Below, piece after piece: positions 17,130-26,274 of a DNA stretch of 64,000 nt; the stretch's first letter is position 1; each line of letters opens with the position of its first letter. The notes under the pieces are model-generated. The model saw only the letters and a list, made by a program, of their open reading frames with translations, was not told the origin of the DNA and did not search any database. The stretch is from NCBI GenBank assembly GCA_030532135.1, contig JAUNLT010000007.1, positions 18,664 to 82,663 of the forward strand, in the 5' to 3' direction. The position numbers were made by a program, and so were the translations under genes. This DNA is from Lagierella massiliensis (lineage in GTDB: Bacteria; Bacillota; Clostridia; Tissierellales; Peptoniphilaceae).

Positions 17130-17837
17130 CTATTTACTCTTTTCAACAAATTTAGTTGGATTTAAGTGAACTCCTGGTCCCATTGTAGATGCAATGGAAA
17201 CAGATCTTAAATACTTTCCTTTAGCTGAAGCTGGCTTAGCTTTAATAATAGCAGACATAAGTGATATTAAATTATCCTTAATTTTTTCTTCGCCAAATGA
17301 CACTTTACCAATTGGTGTGTGTATTATATTAGCTTTATCAGTTCTATATTCAACTTTACCTGCTTTAATATCTTTGATTGCAGATTCTACTTCAAATGTA
17401 ACTGTTCCAGATTTAGGGTTAGGCATTAGTCCTTTAGGTCCTAATATTCTACCAATTTTACCTACAACCCCCATCATATCAGGTGTAGCTACAGCTACAT
17501 CAAAATCAAACCAGTTTTCATTTTTTATCTTATCTGCTAGTTCTTCTCCGCCTACATAGTCAGCTCCTGCAGCTGTTGCTTCGTCAGCTTTAGCTCCTTT
17601 AGCAAATACCAACACTTTAACTTCTTTACCTGTTCCATGAGGTAAAACCATTGCTCCTCTTACTTGTTGATCTGCATGTCTTGAGTCAACCCCAAGCTTA
17701 ACGTGAAGCTCTACTGTCTCATCAAACTTAGCTTTAGCAGTTTTTAATAATACATCTATTCCTTCAGAAATATCATACAAATTAGTCTTATCTACTAATT
17801 TTGCTGATTCTTGATATCTTTTTCCTCTTTTTGCCAT
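17130..17837 (-). CDS. rplA: 50S ribosomal protein L1
   Basis: Ribosomal stalk protein of the L1 arm and translational repressor in many bacteria. 235 aa, standard length. Typical stretches: the early [23 protein letters not shown], and the end [21 protein letters not shown] lies upstream of ATG. It follows rplK and ends at a terminator; rplJ and rplL are not downstream, so the usual rplKAJL-rpoBC string is broken here. Confidence 0.98.
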   Translation of the reverse strand: MAKRGKRYQESAKLVDKTNLYDISEGIDVLLKTAKAKFDETVELHVKLGVDSRHADQQVRGAMVLPHGTGKEVKVLVFAKGAKADEATAAGADYVGGEELADKIKNENWFDFDVAVATPDMMGVVGKIGRILGPKGLMPNPKSGTVTFEVESAIKDIKAGKVEYRTDKANIIHTPIGKVSFGEEKIKDNLISLMSAIIKAKPASAKGKYLRSVSIASTMGPGVHLNPTKFVEKSK

Positions 17838-17876
17838 AATAAACCTCCTTGTGGTATTAACGAACTTTTTCTCCCA

Positions 17877-18302
17877 CTAATCTTCTACGGTGATACCCAT
17901 ACTTCTTGCTGTACCTGCAACCATGCTCATTGCAGATTCTATAGATGCAGCATTTAAGTCAGGCATTTTTATCTCAGCTATTTTTGAAACTTGTTCTTTA
18001 GTTAAAGTTCCTACTTTATTTTTATTTGGTACTCCTGATGCTTTGTCCAATCCTAATTCTTTCTTAATTAGAACAGGAACAGGTGGAGTCTTTGTAATAA
18101 AAGTAAATGATCTGTCTTGGTATACAGTTAAAACAACCGGGATGATCATTCCCATTTGATCTTGAGTCTTTGCATTAAACTCTTTTGTAAACTGCATAAT
18201 GTTTACACCGTGAGGTCCTAGTGCAGTACCTACTGGTGGTGCCGGTGTTGCCTTTCCGGCTGGAATTTGTAATTTAACAATTGCTTGAACTTTTTTTGCC
18301 AT
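17877..18302 (-). CDS. rplK: 50S ribosomal protein L11
   Basis: Binds the GTPase-associated centre of 23S rRNA and is needed for the stringent response with RelA. 141 aa. Recognised by [22 protein letters not shown] at the N-terminus (21-22 residues of the classic start) and [20 protein letters not shown] sits upstream. A leader with an L1-site-like fold precedes it, suggesting feedback by L1 on rplK-rplA. Confidence 0.98.
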   Translation of the reverse strand: MAKKVQAIVKLQIPAGKATPAPPVGTALGPHGVNIMQFTKEFNAKTQDQMGMIIPVVLTVYQDRSFTFITKTPPVPVLIKKELGLDKASGVPNKNKVGTLTKEQVSKIAEIKMPDLNAASIESAMSMVAGTARSMGITVED

Positions 18303-18325
18303 TTTAGTCCTCCTAATTAACTAAT

Positions 18326-18353
18326 GTGGTTTTGGCGGGGTATTCCCTCCCAC
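18326..18353 (-). promoter_or_regulatory. L1-binding-site-like leader hairpin upstream of rplK
   Basis: On the minus strand the RNA reads GTGGGAGGG, AATA, CCCC, then GCCAAAACCAC. An outer helix (18350-18353 with 18326-18329, GTGG/CCAC) and an inner GGG/CCC helix closed by AATA are separated by an asymmetric internal loop, the layout of L1 operator sites that mimic the 23S target. Located 24 bp upstream of the rplK start. The assignment is by shape and position. Confidence 0.55.
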
Positions 18354-18390
18354 TGGAATATATCTAAATGATTAAATCATAATATTCAAA

Positions 18391-18942
18391 TTATATCTTT
18401 TCAATATCGGAAAAATCAACTTCTACTGAAGTGTCTCTACCAAAAATAGAAACTAAGGCTTTTACCTTTTTCTTTTCCATATTTACTTCTTCTACAGTAC
18501 CTATAACATCCTTGAAAGCATCTGAAATAATTCTGATACTATCTCCAACTTCCACGTCTATGTCCACTATTGGAACATATCCTACACCGAAAGCTCTCAT
18601 CTCATTTTCAGTTAAAGGTACAGGTTTTGAACCTGGGCCTACAAATCCCGTAACACCTCTGGTATTTCTAACTAGATACCAAGAAACATCATTGATTATC
18701 ATCTTTACGAAAACATATCCTGGGAAGAGTTTTCTCTCTTTTTTCTTTGAAACGCCGCCAACTGTGGACACATATTCTTCTGTGGGTACAACTACCTGGA
18801 AGATATCATCTACATGTCCTCTGTTTTCTACCATTTTTTCAATATTTACCTTTACCTTATTCTCATGTCCTGAATAAGTGTGTACAACATACCATTTAGC
18901 TTCTTTTTCACGTTCGCTAATAGTTTTGTTTTCTTCGGTCAT
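18391..18942 (-). CDS. nusG: Transcription termination/antitermination factor NusG
   Basis: Binds RNA polymerase and modulates pausing and termination. 183 aa: the NGN domain starts with KWYVVHTYSGHENKV and includes FPGYVFVKM and NTRGVTGFVG; a C-terminal KOW domain (about 130-180) carries VGDSIRIISDAFKDVIGTV. Preceded by secE and followed by the rplK leader, the canonical order. Confidence 0.97.
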   Translation of the reverse strand: MTEENKTISEREKEAKWYVVHTYSGHENKVKVNIEKMVENRGHVDDIFQVVVPTEEYVSTVGGVSKKKERKLFPGYVFVKMIINDVSWYLVRNTRGVTGFVGPGSKPVPLTENEMRAFGVGYVPIVDIDVEVGDSIRIISDAFKDVIGTVEEVNMEKKKVKALVSIFGRDTSVEVDFSDIEKI

Positions 18943-18967
18943 TTCAGATTCCCCCTTTAAAGTCTAA

Positions 18968-19162
18968 CTACTTAATAAATAAACTAAAAAGAAAATGGAA
19001 AAGTGAATCTAAACCAAATACAATTAATGCAACTGCCAAAGATATTAAAATCACGACAATAGCATAATTAAATACTTCCTTTGGTGTAGGCCATATAATC
19101 TTCTTCCATTCAGCCAACACACCTTTGGTAAAAGACTTTTTACCAGTATTTTTTTGAGCCAT
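18968..19162 (-). CDS. secE: Preprotein translocase subunit SecE
   Basis: Essential membrane clamp of the SecYEG channel. 64 aa with one membrane span at about 34-60. The amphipathic stretch GVLAEWKKIIWPTPKEV before the span is the conserved SecE signature. Located between rpmG and nusG. Confidence 0.96.
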   Translation of the reverse strand: MAQKNTGKKSFTKGVLAEWKKIIWPTPKEVFNYAIVVILISLAVALIVFGLDSLFHFLFSLFIK

Positions 19163-19182
19163 TTAAACCCTCCAATACTATC

Positions 19183-19332
19183 CTATCTTGTTTCCTTATG
19201 CGGAGTATGTTTCTTACAGAATTTACAATACTTATTGATCTCAATTCTTTCAGTAGTGTTCTTCTTGTTCTTTGAAGTAGTATAGTTTCTGTTTTTACAC
19301 TCAGTACATTCTAAAATAACAGAATCTCTCAT
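19183..19332 (-). CDS. rpmG: 50S ribosomal protein L33
   Basis: Small ribosomal protein of 49 codons. Translation from ATG at 19332 begins [17 protein letters not shown] and has two CxxC pairs (CTEC and CKFC), so this is the zinc-binding form. GGAGGTG lies five bases upstream. It is the first gene of the rpmG-secE-nusG-rplK-rplA transcript, directly behind a consensus promoter. Confidence 0.96.
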   Translation of the reverse strand: MRDSVILECTECKNRNYTTSKNKKNTTERIEINKYCKFCKKHTPHKETR

Positions 19333-19378
19333 TGCTACACCTCCATAAATTAGTTATGGACAATATCCATACCCGAAT

Positions 19379-19407
19379 ACTTTACCATAAACGGGTGTTG
19401 TTGTCAA
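19379..19407 (-). promoter_or_regulatory. Sigma-A-type promoter of rpmG-secE-nusG-rplKA
   Basis: TTGACA at 19407-19402, a 17-bp spacer, and TAAAGT at 19384-19379 on the minus strand. It lies 47 bp upstream of the rpmG start. The leader has a small TATGGA/TCCATA hairpin just before the ribosome binding site. Confidence 0.8.
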
Positions 19408-19435
19408 TTACAAAGTGCTATTTCTAGCCTAAATA

Positions 19436-19460
19436 TTAAAACCCCCTACTAGTGTAGGGG
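19436..19460 (-). terminator. Intrinsic terminator after the CD1247-like gene
   Basis: Seven-bp CCCCTAC/GTAGGGG stem (19443-19449 with 19454-19460), loop TAGT, with U-rich sequence on the minus strand. Confidence 0.8.
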
Positions 19461-19487
19461 ATTTTAATTAACTAATAATTCTTCGTC

Positions 19488-19793
19488 TTATTCTTCGTCT
19501 TCAAAGTCTTCTTCATCTAAGAATTCTTCATAGTCGAAGTCCTCATCAAAGTCAAACTCATCATCATCAAAGTCAAAAAGTACATCTTCAACTTCTGACA
19601 AATCATCATCCAGGAAGGTTAAATACTCTTCCACATCCTCAAAGTCATAGCTTAGATCTTCAACTTCTGCAGTTAAATCCTCTAGGACATCGATAATTCC
19701 AACCAATAATTTGCCTTCTTTAGATTCTTCTTCTACTGAAATACCCTCAGCAAGTCCTCTTAAGTAAGCAATATTTTCATATAGATCTCTCAT
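19488..19793 (-). CDS. CD1247-like N-terminal domain protein with acidic tail
   Basis: 101 aa protein of unknown function. The first half matches a motif I know from clostridial CD1247-type proteins: YLRGLAEGISVEEESKEGKLL followed by IIDVLEDL. The second half (about 45-101) is almost only Asp, Glu, Phe, Leu and Tyr and should be very acidic and poorly structured or coiled. No membrane span or signal peptide. It is monocistronic between efp and rpmG. CDC-like organisms use the N-terminal domain in small putative regulators, but no function is established. Confidence 0.75.
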   Translation of the reverse strand: MRDLYENIAYLRGLAEGISVEEESKEGKLLVGIIDVLEDLTAEVEDLSYDFEDVEEYLTFLDDDLSEVEDVLFDFDDDEFDFDEDFDYEEFLDEEDFEDEE

Positions 19794-19814
19794 ATTTTAC
19801 CCTCCTATACTCTC

Positions 19815-20372
19815 CTATACTCTTGATAAGTACTCGTTGCTTCTTGTATCTATCTTTATAACATCACCTTCGTTGATGAATAAAGGCACTTGTACAGTCG
19901 CTCCCGTTTCAACAGTTGCAGGCTTATTTGCTCCTGTAGCTGTATCTCCCCTAACTCCAGGTTCAGTTTCTGTAACTACCAACTCTACGAAGTTAGGTGG
20001 TGCAACGTTAAACGGCTTCCCTTGATAAAATTTGATAGTTGCATTATCATTTTCTTTAATATACATGATAGCATCTTCAACAGCTTCTTTTTCAATAGGA
20101 ATTTGTTCATATGTCTCTTGATCCATAAAGTAGTATAGGTTGCCATCATTGTAAAGGTATTGCATTTCCTTTGTTTCAATTCTAGCTTCCTGGAATTTTT
20201 CTGACGGGTTAAAAGTAGTGTCTTTATTAGCGCCGGTCATGACGGATCTTATTTTGGCTCTAACAAATGCTGCTCCTTTTCCAGGTTTTACATGTTGAAA
20301 GTCAACTATTTGCCAAACGTCACCGTCCATTTCAAAAGTTGTTCCTTTTCTAAAGTCTCCAGCTGAAATCAT
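19815..20372 (-). CDS. efp: Translation elongation factor P
   Basis: Relieves ribosome stalling at polyproline. 185 aa from ATG at 20372, which begins [20 protein letters not shown] and has GGAGG seven bases upstream; another ATG two codons earlier lies too close to it. The tip loop VKPGKGAAF with its conserved Lys is present, and the C-terminal OB domain ends [12 protein letters not shown]. Its own promoter lies upstream, so it is probably monocistronic. Confidence 0.97.
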   Translation of the reverse strand: MISAGDFRKGTTFEMDGDVWQIVDFQHVKPGKGAAFVRAKIRSVMTGANKDTTFNPSEKFQEARIETKEMQYLYNDGNLYYFMDQETYEQIPIEKEAVEDAIMYIKENDNATIKFYQGKPFNVAPPNFVELVVTETEPGVRGDTATGANKPATVETGATVQVPLFINEGDVIKIDTRSNEYLSRV

Positions 20373-20404
20373 AAACATTCCTCCCGTATTATAAATCTAT
20401 TGTT

Positions 20405-20433
20405 ATTATAACATCTTAGTACATTACATACAA
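20405..20433 (-). promoter_or_regulatory. Promoter of efp
   Basis: TTGTAT at 20433-20428, 17-bp spacer, TATAAT at 20410-20405 with an upstream TG (extended -10) on the minus strand. It lies 33 bp before the efp start. Confidence 0.75.
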
Positions 20434-20445
20434 TTGAAAAGTAAT

Positions 20446-20937
20446 TTATTTTTCCCCACATTCGCCTTCCATAGAAAGGAGAATTTTTAATCCATGATCT
20501 AATTCATCAATTATATACTCTAAAGATTCTCTACAAGCCTTTGGACTTCCAGGTAGATTTACAATTAAAGTTTTATTTCTTATTACAGAAACAGCTCTAG
20601 AAAGCATCGCTCTTTTAGTAATGCTCAATGAGTACATTCTAATTGCTTCAGCTATTCCAAAAGCAGGTTTAGTCATTATTTTAATTGTCGCTTCAGGGGT
20701 AACATCTCTAGGTGAAAATCCAGTTCCTCCTGTTGTCAAAAGTAAGTCCAGCCCAATTTCATCACAACAATTTATTAATTCATCTTCTATAGTACTTAAA
20801 TCATCAGGAATGATGTTATAGTACTCCACTTTAAATCCATTTCTTTCGAGAATTTCTGAAATTACCTTTCCACTTTCATCTACCCTCTCACCTCTTGAGC
20901 CTTTATCTGAAACTGTAATTACACCAACCTTAAACAT
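20446..20937 (-). CDS. MogA/MoaB family molybdopterin adenylyltransferase-like protein
   Basis: 163 aa member of the molybdopterin-binding family that activates molybdopterin by adenylation. Hallmarks: VGVITVSDKGSRGERVDESG at the start, the GGTGFSPRDVTPEA loop and LVNLPGSPKACRE. It is the last gene of the long ylxM-ffh...yraN transcript (8 bp after yraN). No other molybdenum cofactor genes are in the window. MogA and MoaB are hard to separate at this level. Confidence 0.9.
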   Translation of the reverse strand: MFKVGVITVSDKGSRGERVDESGKVISEILERNGFKVEYYNIIPDDLSTIEDELINCCDEIGLDLLLTTGGTGFSPRDVTPEATIKIMTKPAFGIAEAIRMYSLSITKRAMLSRAVSVIRNKTLIVNLPGSPKACRESLEYIIDELDHGLKILLSMEGECGEK

Positions 20938-20945
20938 ATTACCTC

Positions 20946-21305
20946 CTATGGAAATGCATTTTCAATATGTTCAATATAATTATTATCTGTTAAAATTTCT
21001 ACTACGTCAAACCTAGGTTGAAGTTCTTGAAGTTGTTTTTTACTCATATAGGTTAAAGCTGTTTTCAAAATCTTTTTTTGTTTTGAAGAAGTTACAAAAT
21101 CTCTAGGTCTACCAAAGTCTGAGTTTTTTCTAAGCTTTACCTCGATAAAAACTAAAACTTCTCCTTTATTCATAATTAAATCAATTTCTCCAAAACTAGA
21201 TGAGTAATTTCTGTCAATTAAAGTATATCCTTTTTTCTCTAAATACGCCTTTGCAATATCTTCACCAAAATTTCCAATATCTCTAGTTTTCAACTTTCTC
21301 TCCAA
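20946..21305 (-). CDS. yraN: YraN/UPF0102 family endonuclease-like protein
   Basis: 119 aa. Endonuclease-like fold with IGNFGEDIAKAYLEKKGY near the N-terminus and the core GEIDLIMNKGEVLVFIEVKLR, which holds the E-D-ExK pattern of the restriction-endonuclease superfamily. Biochemical function is not settled. The start overlaps rnhB by 23 bp, an arrangement common in Firmicutes. Confidence 0.92.
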   Translation of the reverse strand: MERKLKTRDIGNFGEDIAKAYLEKKGYTLIDRNYSSSFGEIDLIMNKGEVLVFIEVKLRKNSDFGRPRDFVTSSKQKKILKTALTYMSKKQLQELQPRFDVVEILTDNNYIEHIENAFP

Positions 21306-21897
21306 GTATTTTCTTTAAAAAAGTTATTCTATGAATAGGTGTTGGACCTAGCTTTTTTAAAGCTTCTCTGTGTTTTTGAGTTCCATACCCTTTGTTGTTT
21401 ATGAAATCATATCCAGGATATTTTTTATCAAGCTCGATGAAATAAGAATCTCTAAGGACTTTTGCTACTATTGATGCACAGGATATTTCGTATATTAGGT
21501 CGTCACCTTTAATTAATGAAACTTGTTCAATTTGAGTGTCTATAGTCTCTGCATCTACCATTATTACATCAGGCTTAAAAGTATTTCCTTCTTTGTCTTT
21601 TAAATTTTCTACCGCTAATTTCATGGCAAGTCTTGTAGCTTGTTTTATATTAATCCTGTCTATAACTTTTTCATCTACAACCCCAATTCCAATTGCCTTT
21701 GCCTTTTTAACGATTTCCTTATTCAAGATATCTCTTTTTTTTGCAGAAAGCTTTTTAGAATCTTTAACCCCGTCTATTTTAACATCTCCCATAACCACCG
21801 CACAAGCTACAACAGGTCCTGCCAGAGGTCCTCTTCCAACCTCATCAACTCCACATATAAGTTTGCCAATATATTTTTTTAATATATTATCTTCCAT
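21283..21897 (-). CDS. rnhB: Ribonuclease HII
   Basis: Removes RNA from RNA:DNA hybrids and misincorporated ribonucleotides. 204 aa. Active-site motif [14 protein letters not shown] with Asp-Glu, a later DAETID and the conserved SIVAKVLRD helix. The start overlaps rbgA by 11 bp. Part of the rplS-rbgA-rnhB-yraN block. Confidence 0.96.
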   Translation of the reverse strand: MEDNILKKYIGKLICGVDEVGRGPLAGPVVACAVVMGDVKIDGVKDSKKLSAKKRDILNKEIVKKAKAIGIGVVDEKVIDRINIKQATRLAMKLAVENLKDKEGNTFKPDVIMVDAETIDTQIEQVSLIKGDDLIYEISCASIVAKVLRDSYFIELDKKYPGYDFINNKGYGTQKHREALKKLGPTPIHRITFLKKILGEKVEN

Positions 21898-22756
21898 TAT
21901 GATCGCTAGGCCTTTCTAGAGAAATCTTCCCTAATACTCCTTTTCTAAATTCATCTAATACTATATTTGCAATTTTTTCATAGTCAAAGAGTCCACCTTT
22001 CATTAAGCATCCCCTCTTATGTCCAATGGATTCCATAATTTCAATAGTGGATTTTCCACTTGTATCAATCGCATATCTGTTTTCTAAGATTGTTCTGTCC
22101 AATTCAACGAGTCTTTCAATTAATTTAAACGCTAGTGTTTCACTGTCCATAATCTCATCTTTTATAGCTCCTGTAAAAGCTAAATTTAAGCCTATCTTCT
22201 CGTTTTCAAACTTAGGCCATAGAACCCCAGGAGTGTCTAGAAGTTCAAAATCTCTCCCGGTTTTTATCCATTGATTTTGTCTTGTAACCCCAGGTTTATT
22301 ACCAACTTTTGCAGATCTTCTACCAGCAATTCTGTTAATTAAAGTAGATTTACCTACGTTTGGGATACCTACTATCATAGCTCTAACTCTTTTTGATTCA
22401 AGATTTTTTTCTTGTAGTCTTTTAAACTTATCCGTTAAAAGAGATCTTGAAATAGGTACGATTTTATTTAAGTTGGTTCCCTTGACAGAATCTATCAATA
22501 TAGCTTCATATCCTTTACTCTTAAAGTGTTCAACCCACTTGCTATTGATTTTATCATCTGCTAAATCCATCTTATTTAAAAGAATTACTCTTGGCTTATC
22601 CCCTAAGATTTCATCTAAAAGGGGATTTCTTGATGCAATTGGAATTCTTGCATCTACCAATTCTAGTACAACGTCTATAAGTTTTAAAGACGATTTTATG
22701 GAGTCCATGGTCTTTTTCATATGACCTGGATACCAGTTTATATTTAAATTTGTCAT
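21887..22756 (-). CDS. rbgA: Ribosome biogenesis GTPase RbgA (YlqF)
   Basis: Circularly permuted GTPase needed for late 50S assembly, acting with L16. 289 aa. [10 protein letters not shown] at the N-terminus is diagnostic. The GTPase motifs come in permuted order: G4 NKMD, G5 around DSVKG, G1 [10 protein letters not shown]3 DTPG. A C-terminal ANTAR-like helical domain follows. Located after rplS with a hairpin between. Confidence 0.96.
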   Translation of the reverse strand: MTNLNINWYPGHMKKTMDSIKSSLKLIDVVLELVDARIPIASRNPLLDEILGDKPRVILLNKMDLADDKINSKWVEHFKSKGYEAILIDSVKGTNLNKIVPISRSLLTDKFKRLQEKNLESKRVRAMIVGIPNVGKSTLINRIAGRRSAKVGNKPGVTRQNQWIKTGRDFELLDTPGVLWPKFENEKIGLNLAFTGAIKDEIMDSETLAFKLIERLVELDRTILENRYAIDTSGKSTIEIMESIGHKRGCLMKGGLFDYEKIANIVLDEFRKGVLGKISLERPSDHNGR

Positions 22757-22775
22757 GATTCCCCCTTAACTTAAT

Positions 22776-22799
22776 CAAGCACTCAAAAATGAGTGCTTG
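22776..22799. other. Intergenic hairpin between rplS and rbgA
   Basis: Perfect 10-bp inverted repeat (22776-22785 with 22790-22799) and loop AAAA. There is no U tract on either strand, so it is more likely a processing or stability element, or a leaky attenuator between rplS and rbgA, than a strong terminator. Confidence 0.6.
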
Positions 22800-22815
22800 T
22801 AATAGACCTAAGTCC

Positions 22816-23160
22816 TTAGTTTTTCTTTTCTTTTACCTTAGCTGCCTTACCTATTCTGTCTCTTAAGTAGAATAGTCTTGCTCTTCTAGATTTTCCTCTT
22901 CTAGTTACTTTTAATGATTCAATTCTTGGGGAATGAACATAGAAAGTTCTTTCAATTCCTGTACCATAAGCAATTCTTCTAACAGTAAATGTCTTTCTTA
23001 CTCCACTACCTTGAATCTTAATAACAGTTCCTTCAAACTTTTGAAGTCTTTCTTTTCCACCTTCTCTGATTCTGTAATCAAGAACCACAGTATCTCCAAC
23101 ACGGAAATCAAATTCCTCTTTTCTTAGTTGCTCATCTTCTATTTGTTTTATTATATCCAT
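22816..23160 (-). CDS. rplS: 50S ribosomal protein L19
   Basis: 114 aa, at the 30S-50S interface. Recognised by [33 protein letters not shown] and the ending [16 protein letters not shown]. Follows trmD by 9 bp, the canonical order rpsP-rimM-trmD-rplS. Confidence 0.98.
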   Translation of the reverse strand: MDIIKQIEDEQLRKEEFDFRVGDTVVLDYRIREGGKERLQKFEGTVIKIQGSGVRKTFTVRRIAYGTGIERTFYVHSPRIESLKVTRRGKSRRARLFYLRDRIGKAAKVKEKKN

Positions 23161-23169
23161 TCTATCCTC

Positions 23170-23874
23170 CTAAAATCCCTTATTAGGACCATGTTTTTCT
23201 AAATATTTTTTATATAAATCAGGTCTTTTATTTTTAGTGTTTTCTAACGCTGACTTTTCTTTCCACTCTTCAATAAGTTTGTGGTTTCCACTAAATAAAA
23301 CTTCAGGAACCTTTAACCCCTTAAAATCTCTAGGTCTTGTATAAATATTATGCTGTAACAAGTTATTATAATGAGAATCTGTAATTGGACTCTCCTCGTT
23401 TCCTAGAACTCCCTTAATTAGCCTTGAAATAGCGTCTATAAGTACCAACGCTCCTACTTCGCCACCTGAAAGACAGTAATCTCCTATAGAAACTTCCATA
23501 TCGACATATTCATCGACAATCCTAGAGTCAATTCCTTCATAGTGACCACATATAAGAGTAATCTCCTCTAAATTAGACAACTCATTACAAAGCTTTTGAT
23601 TTAAAACCCTACCTTGAGGCGATAAATAAATTACAGGAACTCCCGTTTTTCTAACAGATTTTATACTGTCATATAAAGGTTGAGGTGTCATGAGCATTCC
23701 AGCTCCACCACCAAAAAGTTCATCATCAACCCTTTTATGTTTATCTATAGTAAAATCTCTAATATTTACTTTATTTATTTCTATGATTTTTTTATCTATT
23801 CCTTTTCCTATTACTCCATAATTATTTAAAACATCAAAGAAATCAGGAAAAAGCGTTAAAATGTTAAATTTCAT
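23170..23874 (-). CDS. trmD: tRNA (guanine37-N1)-methyltransferase
   Basis: Makes m1G37 in tRNA and prevents frameshifting. 234 aa. N-terminus MKFNILTLFPDFFDVLNNYG, SAM-knot region LICGHYEGID and IGDYCLSGGEVGAL are classic. One-base overlap with rimM (start 23874). Confidence 0.97.
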   Translation of the reverse strand: MKFNILTLFPDFFDVLNNYGVIGKGIDKKIIEINKVNIRDFTIDKHKRVDDELFGGGAGMLMTPQPLYDSIKSVRKTGVPVIYLSPQGRVLNQKLCNELSNLEEITLICGHYEGIDSRIVDEYVDMEVSIGDYCLSGGEVGALVLIDAISRLIKGVLGNEESPITDSHYNNLLQHNIYTRPRDFKGLKVPEVLFSGNHKLIEEWKEKSALENTKNKRPDLYKKYLEKHGPNKGF

Positions 23875-24365
23875 TATAATATTCCTTCAATCAGTTCTAC
23901 ATGTAGTTTCTTGTTTTCTACATCTATCTCTTTTATGAAGGCTTTTACAGCAGGAATTAAAAATTCTTTTCCATCATTAGAAGTACATCTGTAAATGTCA
24001 TTAGTAGAATTGAATAACACTTCTACAACCTTCCCTACGATCTTTCCCCTATCCACTACATCCATCCCTTCGAGATCCGAAATGAAATATGTGTCCGAAG
24101 GTAAAGATACTCTGTTTTCTTCACTTACATAAATATACTTTGATTTAAATCTAAGAACCTTGTTAATATTGTCATATCCGTCAAGACTTGCATATATCAA
24201 TCCTCTATAATATCTAGCTTTTGTAATTTTAACTTTAAATTTTTTATCTATAAAGAAATCAATATCTTCTAGAAATCTTTCTGGATAGTCTGTTAACGGG
24301 TAGATTTTTATATCCCCTTTGATACCATGGGTATTGGTTATATATCCTACTTTTATAAATTCCAT
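23874..24365 (-). CDS. rimM: Ribosome maturation factor RimM
   Basis: 16S rRNA processing factor binding S19. 163 aa from ATG at 24365 (MEFIKVGYITNTHGIKGDIK). A TTG at 24383 would lie inside the khpA gene and adds six residues without a better ribosome binding site. The RimM N-terminal and PRC-barrel-like C-terminal (FISDLEGMDVVD, FLIPAVKAFIKEID) domains are present. Start is 2 bp after the khpA stop. Confidence 0.94.
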   Translation of the reverse strand: MEFIKVGYITNTHGIKGDIKIYPLTDYPERFLEDIDFFIDKKFKVKITKARYYRGLIYASLDGYDNINKVLRFKSKYIYVSEENRVSLPSDTYFISDLEGMDVVDRGKIVGKVVEVLFNSTNDIYRCTSNDGKEFLIPAVKAFIKEIDVENKKLHVELIEGIL

Positions 24366-24366
24366 A

Positions 24367-24597
24367 TTATTGAAGAATGTCAACTGCTACTTTAATTCCA
24401 TCTTTAATAGCAGAAGCCTTTACTACTGTCCTTATAGCTTTTGCTATACGTCCTTCTTTTCCGATAATTCTTCCAAGATCATCCTTGTCTGCTCTGATCT
24501 CAATTATAAAGGTATTTCCTTCTTGCCTTCCTGAAACCTTAACCTCTTCAGGTTTGGTAACCAGTTCTTTGGCAATTAGTTCAACTAATTCTAACAT
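24367..24597 (-). CDS. khpA: KH-domain RNA-binding protein KhpA (YlqC)
   Basis: 76 aa single KH domain. The GxxG loop is in DLGRIIGKEGR. KhpA with KhpB regulates mRNAs and cell division in Gram-positive bacteria. Position between rpsP and rimM is diagnostic for ylqC. Confidence 0.93.
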   Translation of the reverse strand: MLELVELIAKELVTKPEEVKVSGRQEGNTFIIEIRADKDDLGRIIGKEGRIAKAIRTVVKASAIKDGIKVAVDILQ

Positions 24598-24613
24598 AAT
24601 ACCCCCTAAAGGA

Positions 24614-24913
24614 TTACTCAGTTACCTCTTTTGAAGACTCTTCCTTAGCTTCGTTGTTTTCTTTATTTGATTCATACACTCCATGTGCTTTAAATAGTCT
24701 ATTCACAGTATCAGTTGGTTTTGCACCATTTTTAATCCATTGATTTACTTTTGCAGGATCTACCTTAACAATTTTAGGCTCTGTAAGAGGGTTGTAAAAA
24801 CCTATTTCCTCTATAAACTTACCATCTCTTGGTGATCTAATATCTGCTACTACAATTCTGTAAAAAGGATTCTTCTTTGATCCCATTCTCTTTAATCTTA
24901 TTTTTACTGCCAT
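24614..24913 (-). CDS. rpsP: 30S ribosomal protein S16
   Basis: 99 aa. [21 protein letters not shown] at the start is the family signature (one residue past 20 omitted in effect), followed by [11 protein letters not shown]. Slightly extended acidic C-terminal tail (about 80-99). Follows ffh by 17 bp. Confidence 0.97.
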   Translation of the reverse strand: MAVKIRLKRMGSKKNPFYRIVVADIRSPRDGKFIEEIGFYNPLTEPKIVKVDPAKVNQWIKNGAKPTDTVNRLFKAHGVYESNKENNEAKEESSKEVTE

Positions 24914-24930
24914 TTAAATACCTCCAAATT

Positions 24931-26274
24931 TTATCTAAAGAAAGGCATTCTCATTTTACCTCTCTTTTTCATTCCTTTACTCATGTTGCCAAATTGTTTC
25001 ATCATTTTTCTAGTTTCTTTAAACTGTTTTAAAAGTTTATTAAGTTCTGAAACTGTAACACCTGAACCTTTTGCAATTCTTTTTCTCCTAGAAGAATCTA
25101 TAACTTCAGGATTTTCCCTTTCATACATGGTCATGGATTTAATCATAGCTTCAACTTTTGCTATTTCCTTACCGTCAAATGAAAGCCCTTTTAAAGCTTT
25201 TGAATTAACTCCTGGAATCATACCTAAAAGTTCCTCTAAAGGTCCCATACTTCTGATCTGTTCAAGTTGCTCCAAAAAATCATTAAAAGAATATTTTGAA
25301 GAACGAATTTTTTCTTCAAGCTCTTTAGCCTTCTTCTGGTCAATCGCACTTTCTGCTCTCTCTATAAGAGATAGTACATCTCCCATACCAAGTATCCTAG
25401 AAGCCATTCTAGATGGATAAAAAGGTTCTAATTGATCCAGTTTTTCACCTACACCTATGAACTTTATAGGTTTTTTTGCTACTCTTCTTATAGATAAAGC
25501 AGCACCACCTCTAGCATCTCCATCAAGTTTTGTAAGGATAGTACCTGTGATATCTAGCCTATCATTAAAAGTTTTTGCTACGTTTACAGCATCTTGCCCT
25601 GTCATAGAATCCACTACAAGAAGAATCTCATTAGGTAAAACTTCTTCTTTTATATCTTGTAATTCCTGCATAAGTTCATTATCAATGTGAAGTCGTCCCG
25701 CCGTATCTAAAATGACTATATCTAATCCATTAGATTCAGCGTGTTCAACCCCCTTTTTAGCAATTTCCACAGGACTTATTTGGTCTCCCATGGAAAACAC
25801 AGGAACTTCTACAGAATTTCCTACAACCTGAAGCTGTTTAATTGCAGCAGGTCTATAAATATCACATGCCACAAGAAGAGGTTTTTTACCTTGTTTTTTT
25901 AAATGTAATGCAAGTTTACCTCCATGGGTTGTTTTACCTGCTCCTTGAAGACCACACAACATTATAACTGTAGGTGGTTTAGAAGAAAAAGTAATCTTGG
26001 ACTCTTCCTCACCCATTAAAGCTGTAAGCTCTTCGTTAACTATTTTTATAACTTGTTGTCCTGGAGTAAGAGATTCCATAACATCTGCTCCAAGGGCTCT
26101 CTCTTTTACACTTTTAGTAAAATCTTTAACAACTTTGTAGTTAACATCGGCTTCAAGAAGGGCAAGTCTGACTTCTCTTAAAGCTAAATCTAAGTCCTTT
26201 TCAGAAATCTTTCCCTTTCCCGTAAGTTTGGACAGGGCGCTTTGTAACTTATCAGATAAGTTTTCAAATATCAT
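24931..26274 (-). CDS. ffh: Signal recognition particle protein Ffh
   Basis: SRP54 homologue that binds signal peptides and the SRP RNA and delivers ribosomes to FtsY. 447 aa: N domain about 1-90, G domain about 95-295 with P-loop CGLQGAGKTTHGGKLA, DTAGRLHID and TKLDGDARGGAA, then the methionine-rich M domain (310-447). The P-loop tail reads TTHGGK where TTTAAK is common. It is fused by a 4-bp overlap to ylxM. Confidence 0.97.
   Translation of the reverse strand: MIFENLSDKLQSALSKLTGKGKISEKDLDLALREVRLALLEADVNYKVVKDFTKSVKERALGADVMESLTPGQQVIKIVNEELTALMGEEESKITFSSKPPTVIMLCGLQGAGKTTHGGKLALHLKKQGKKPLLVACDIYRPAAIKQLQVVGNSVEVPVFSMGDQISPVEIAKKGVEHAESNGLDIVILDTAGRLHIDNELMQELQDIKEEVLPNEILLVVDSMTGQDAVNVAKTFNDRLDITGTILTKLDGDARGGAALSIRRVAKKPIKFIGVGEKLDQLEPFYPSRMASRILGMGDVLSLIERAESAIDQKKAKELEEKIRSSKYSFNDFLEQLEQIRSMGPLEELLGMIPGVNSKALKGLSFDGKEIAKVEAMIKSMTMYERENPEVIDSSRRKRIAKGSGVTVSELNKLLKQFKETRKMMKQFGNMSKGMKKRGKMRMPFFR

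Noticed and set aside
22776-22799. Terminator after rplS
   Set aside because: Good stem but no U tract on either strand, so listed only as a hairpin.
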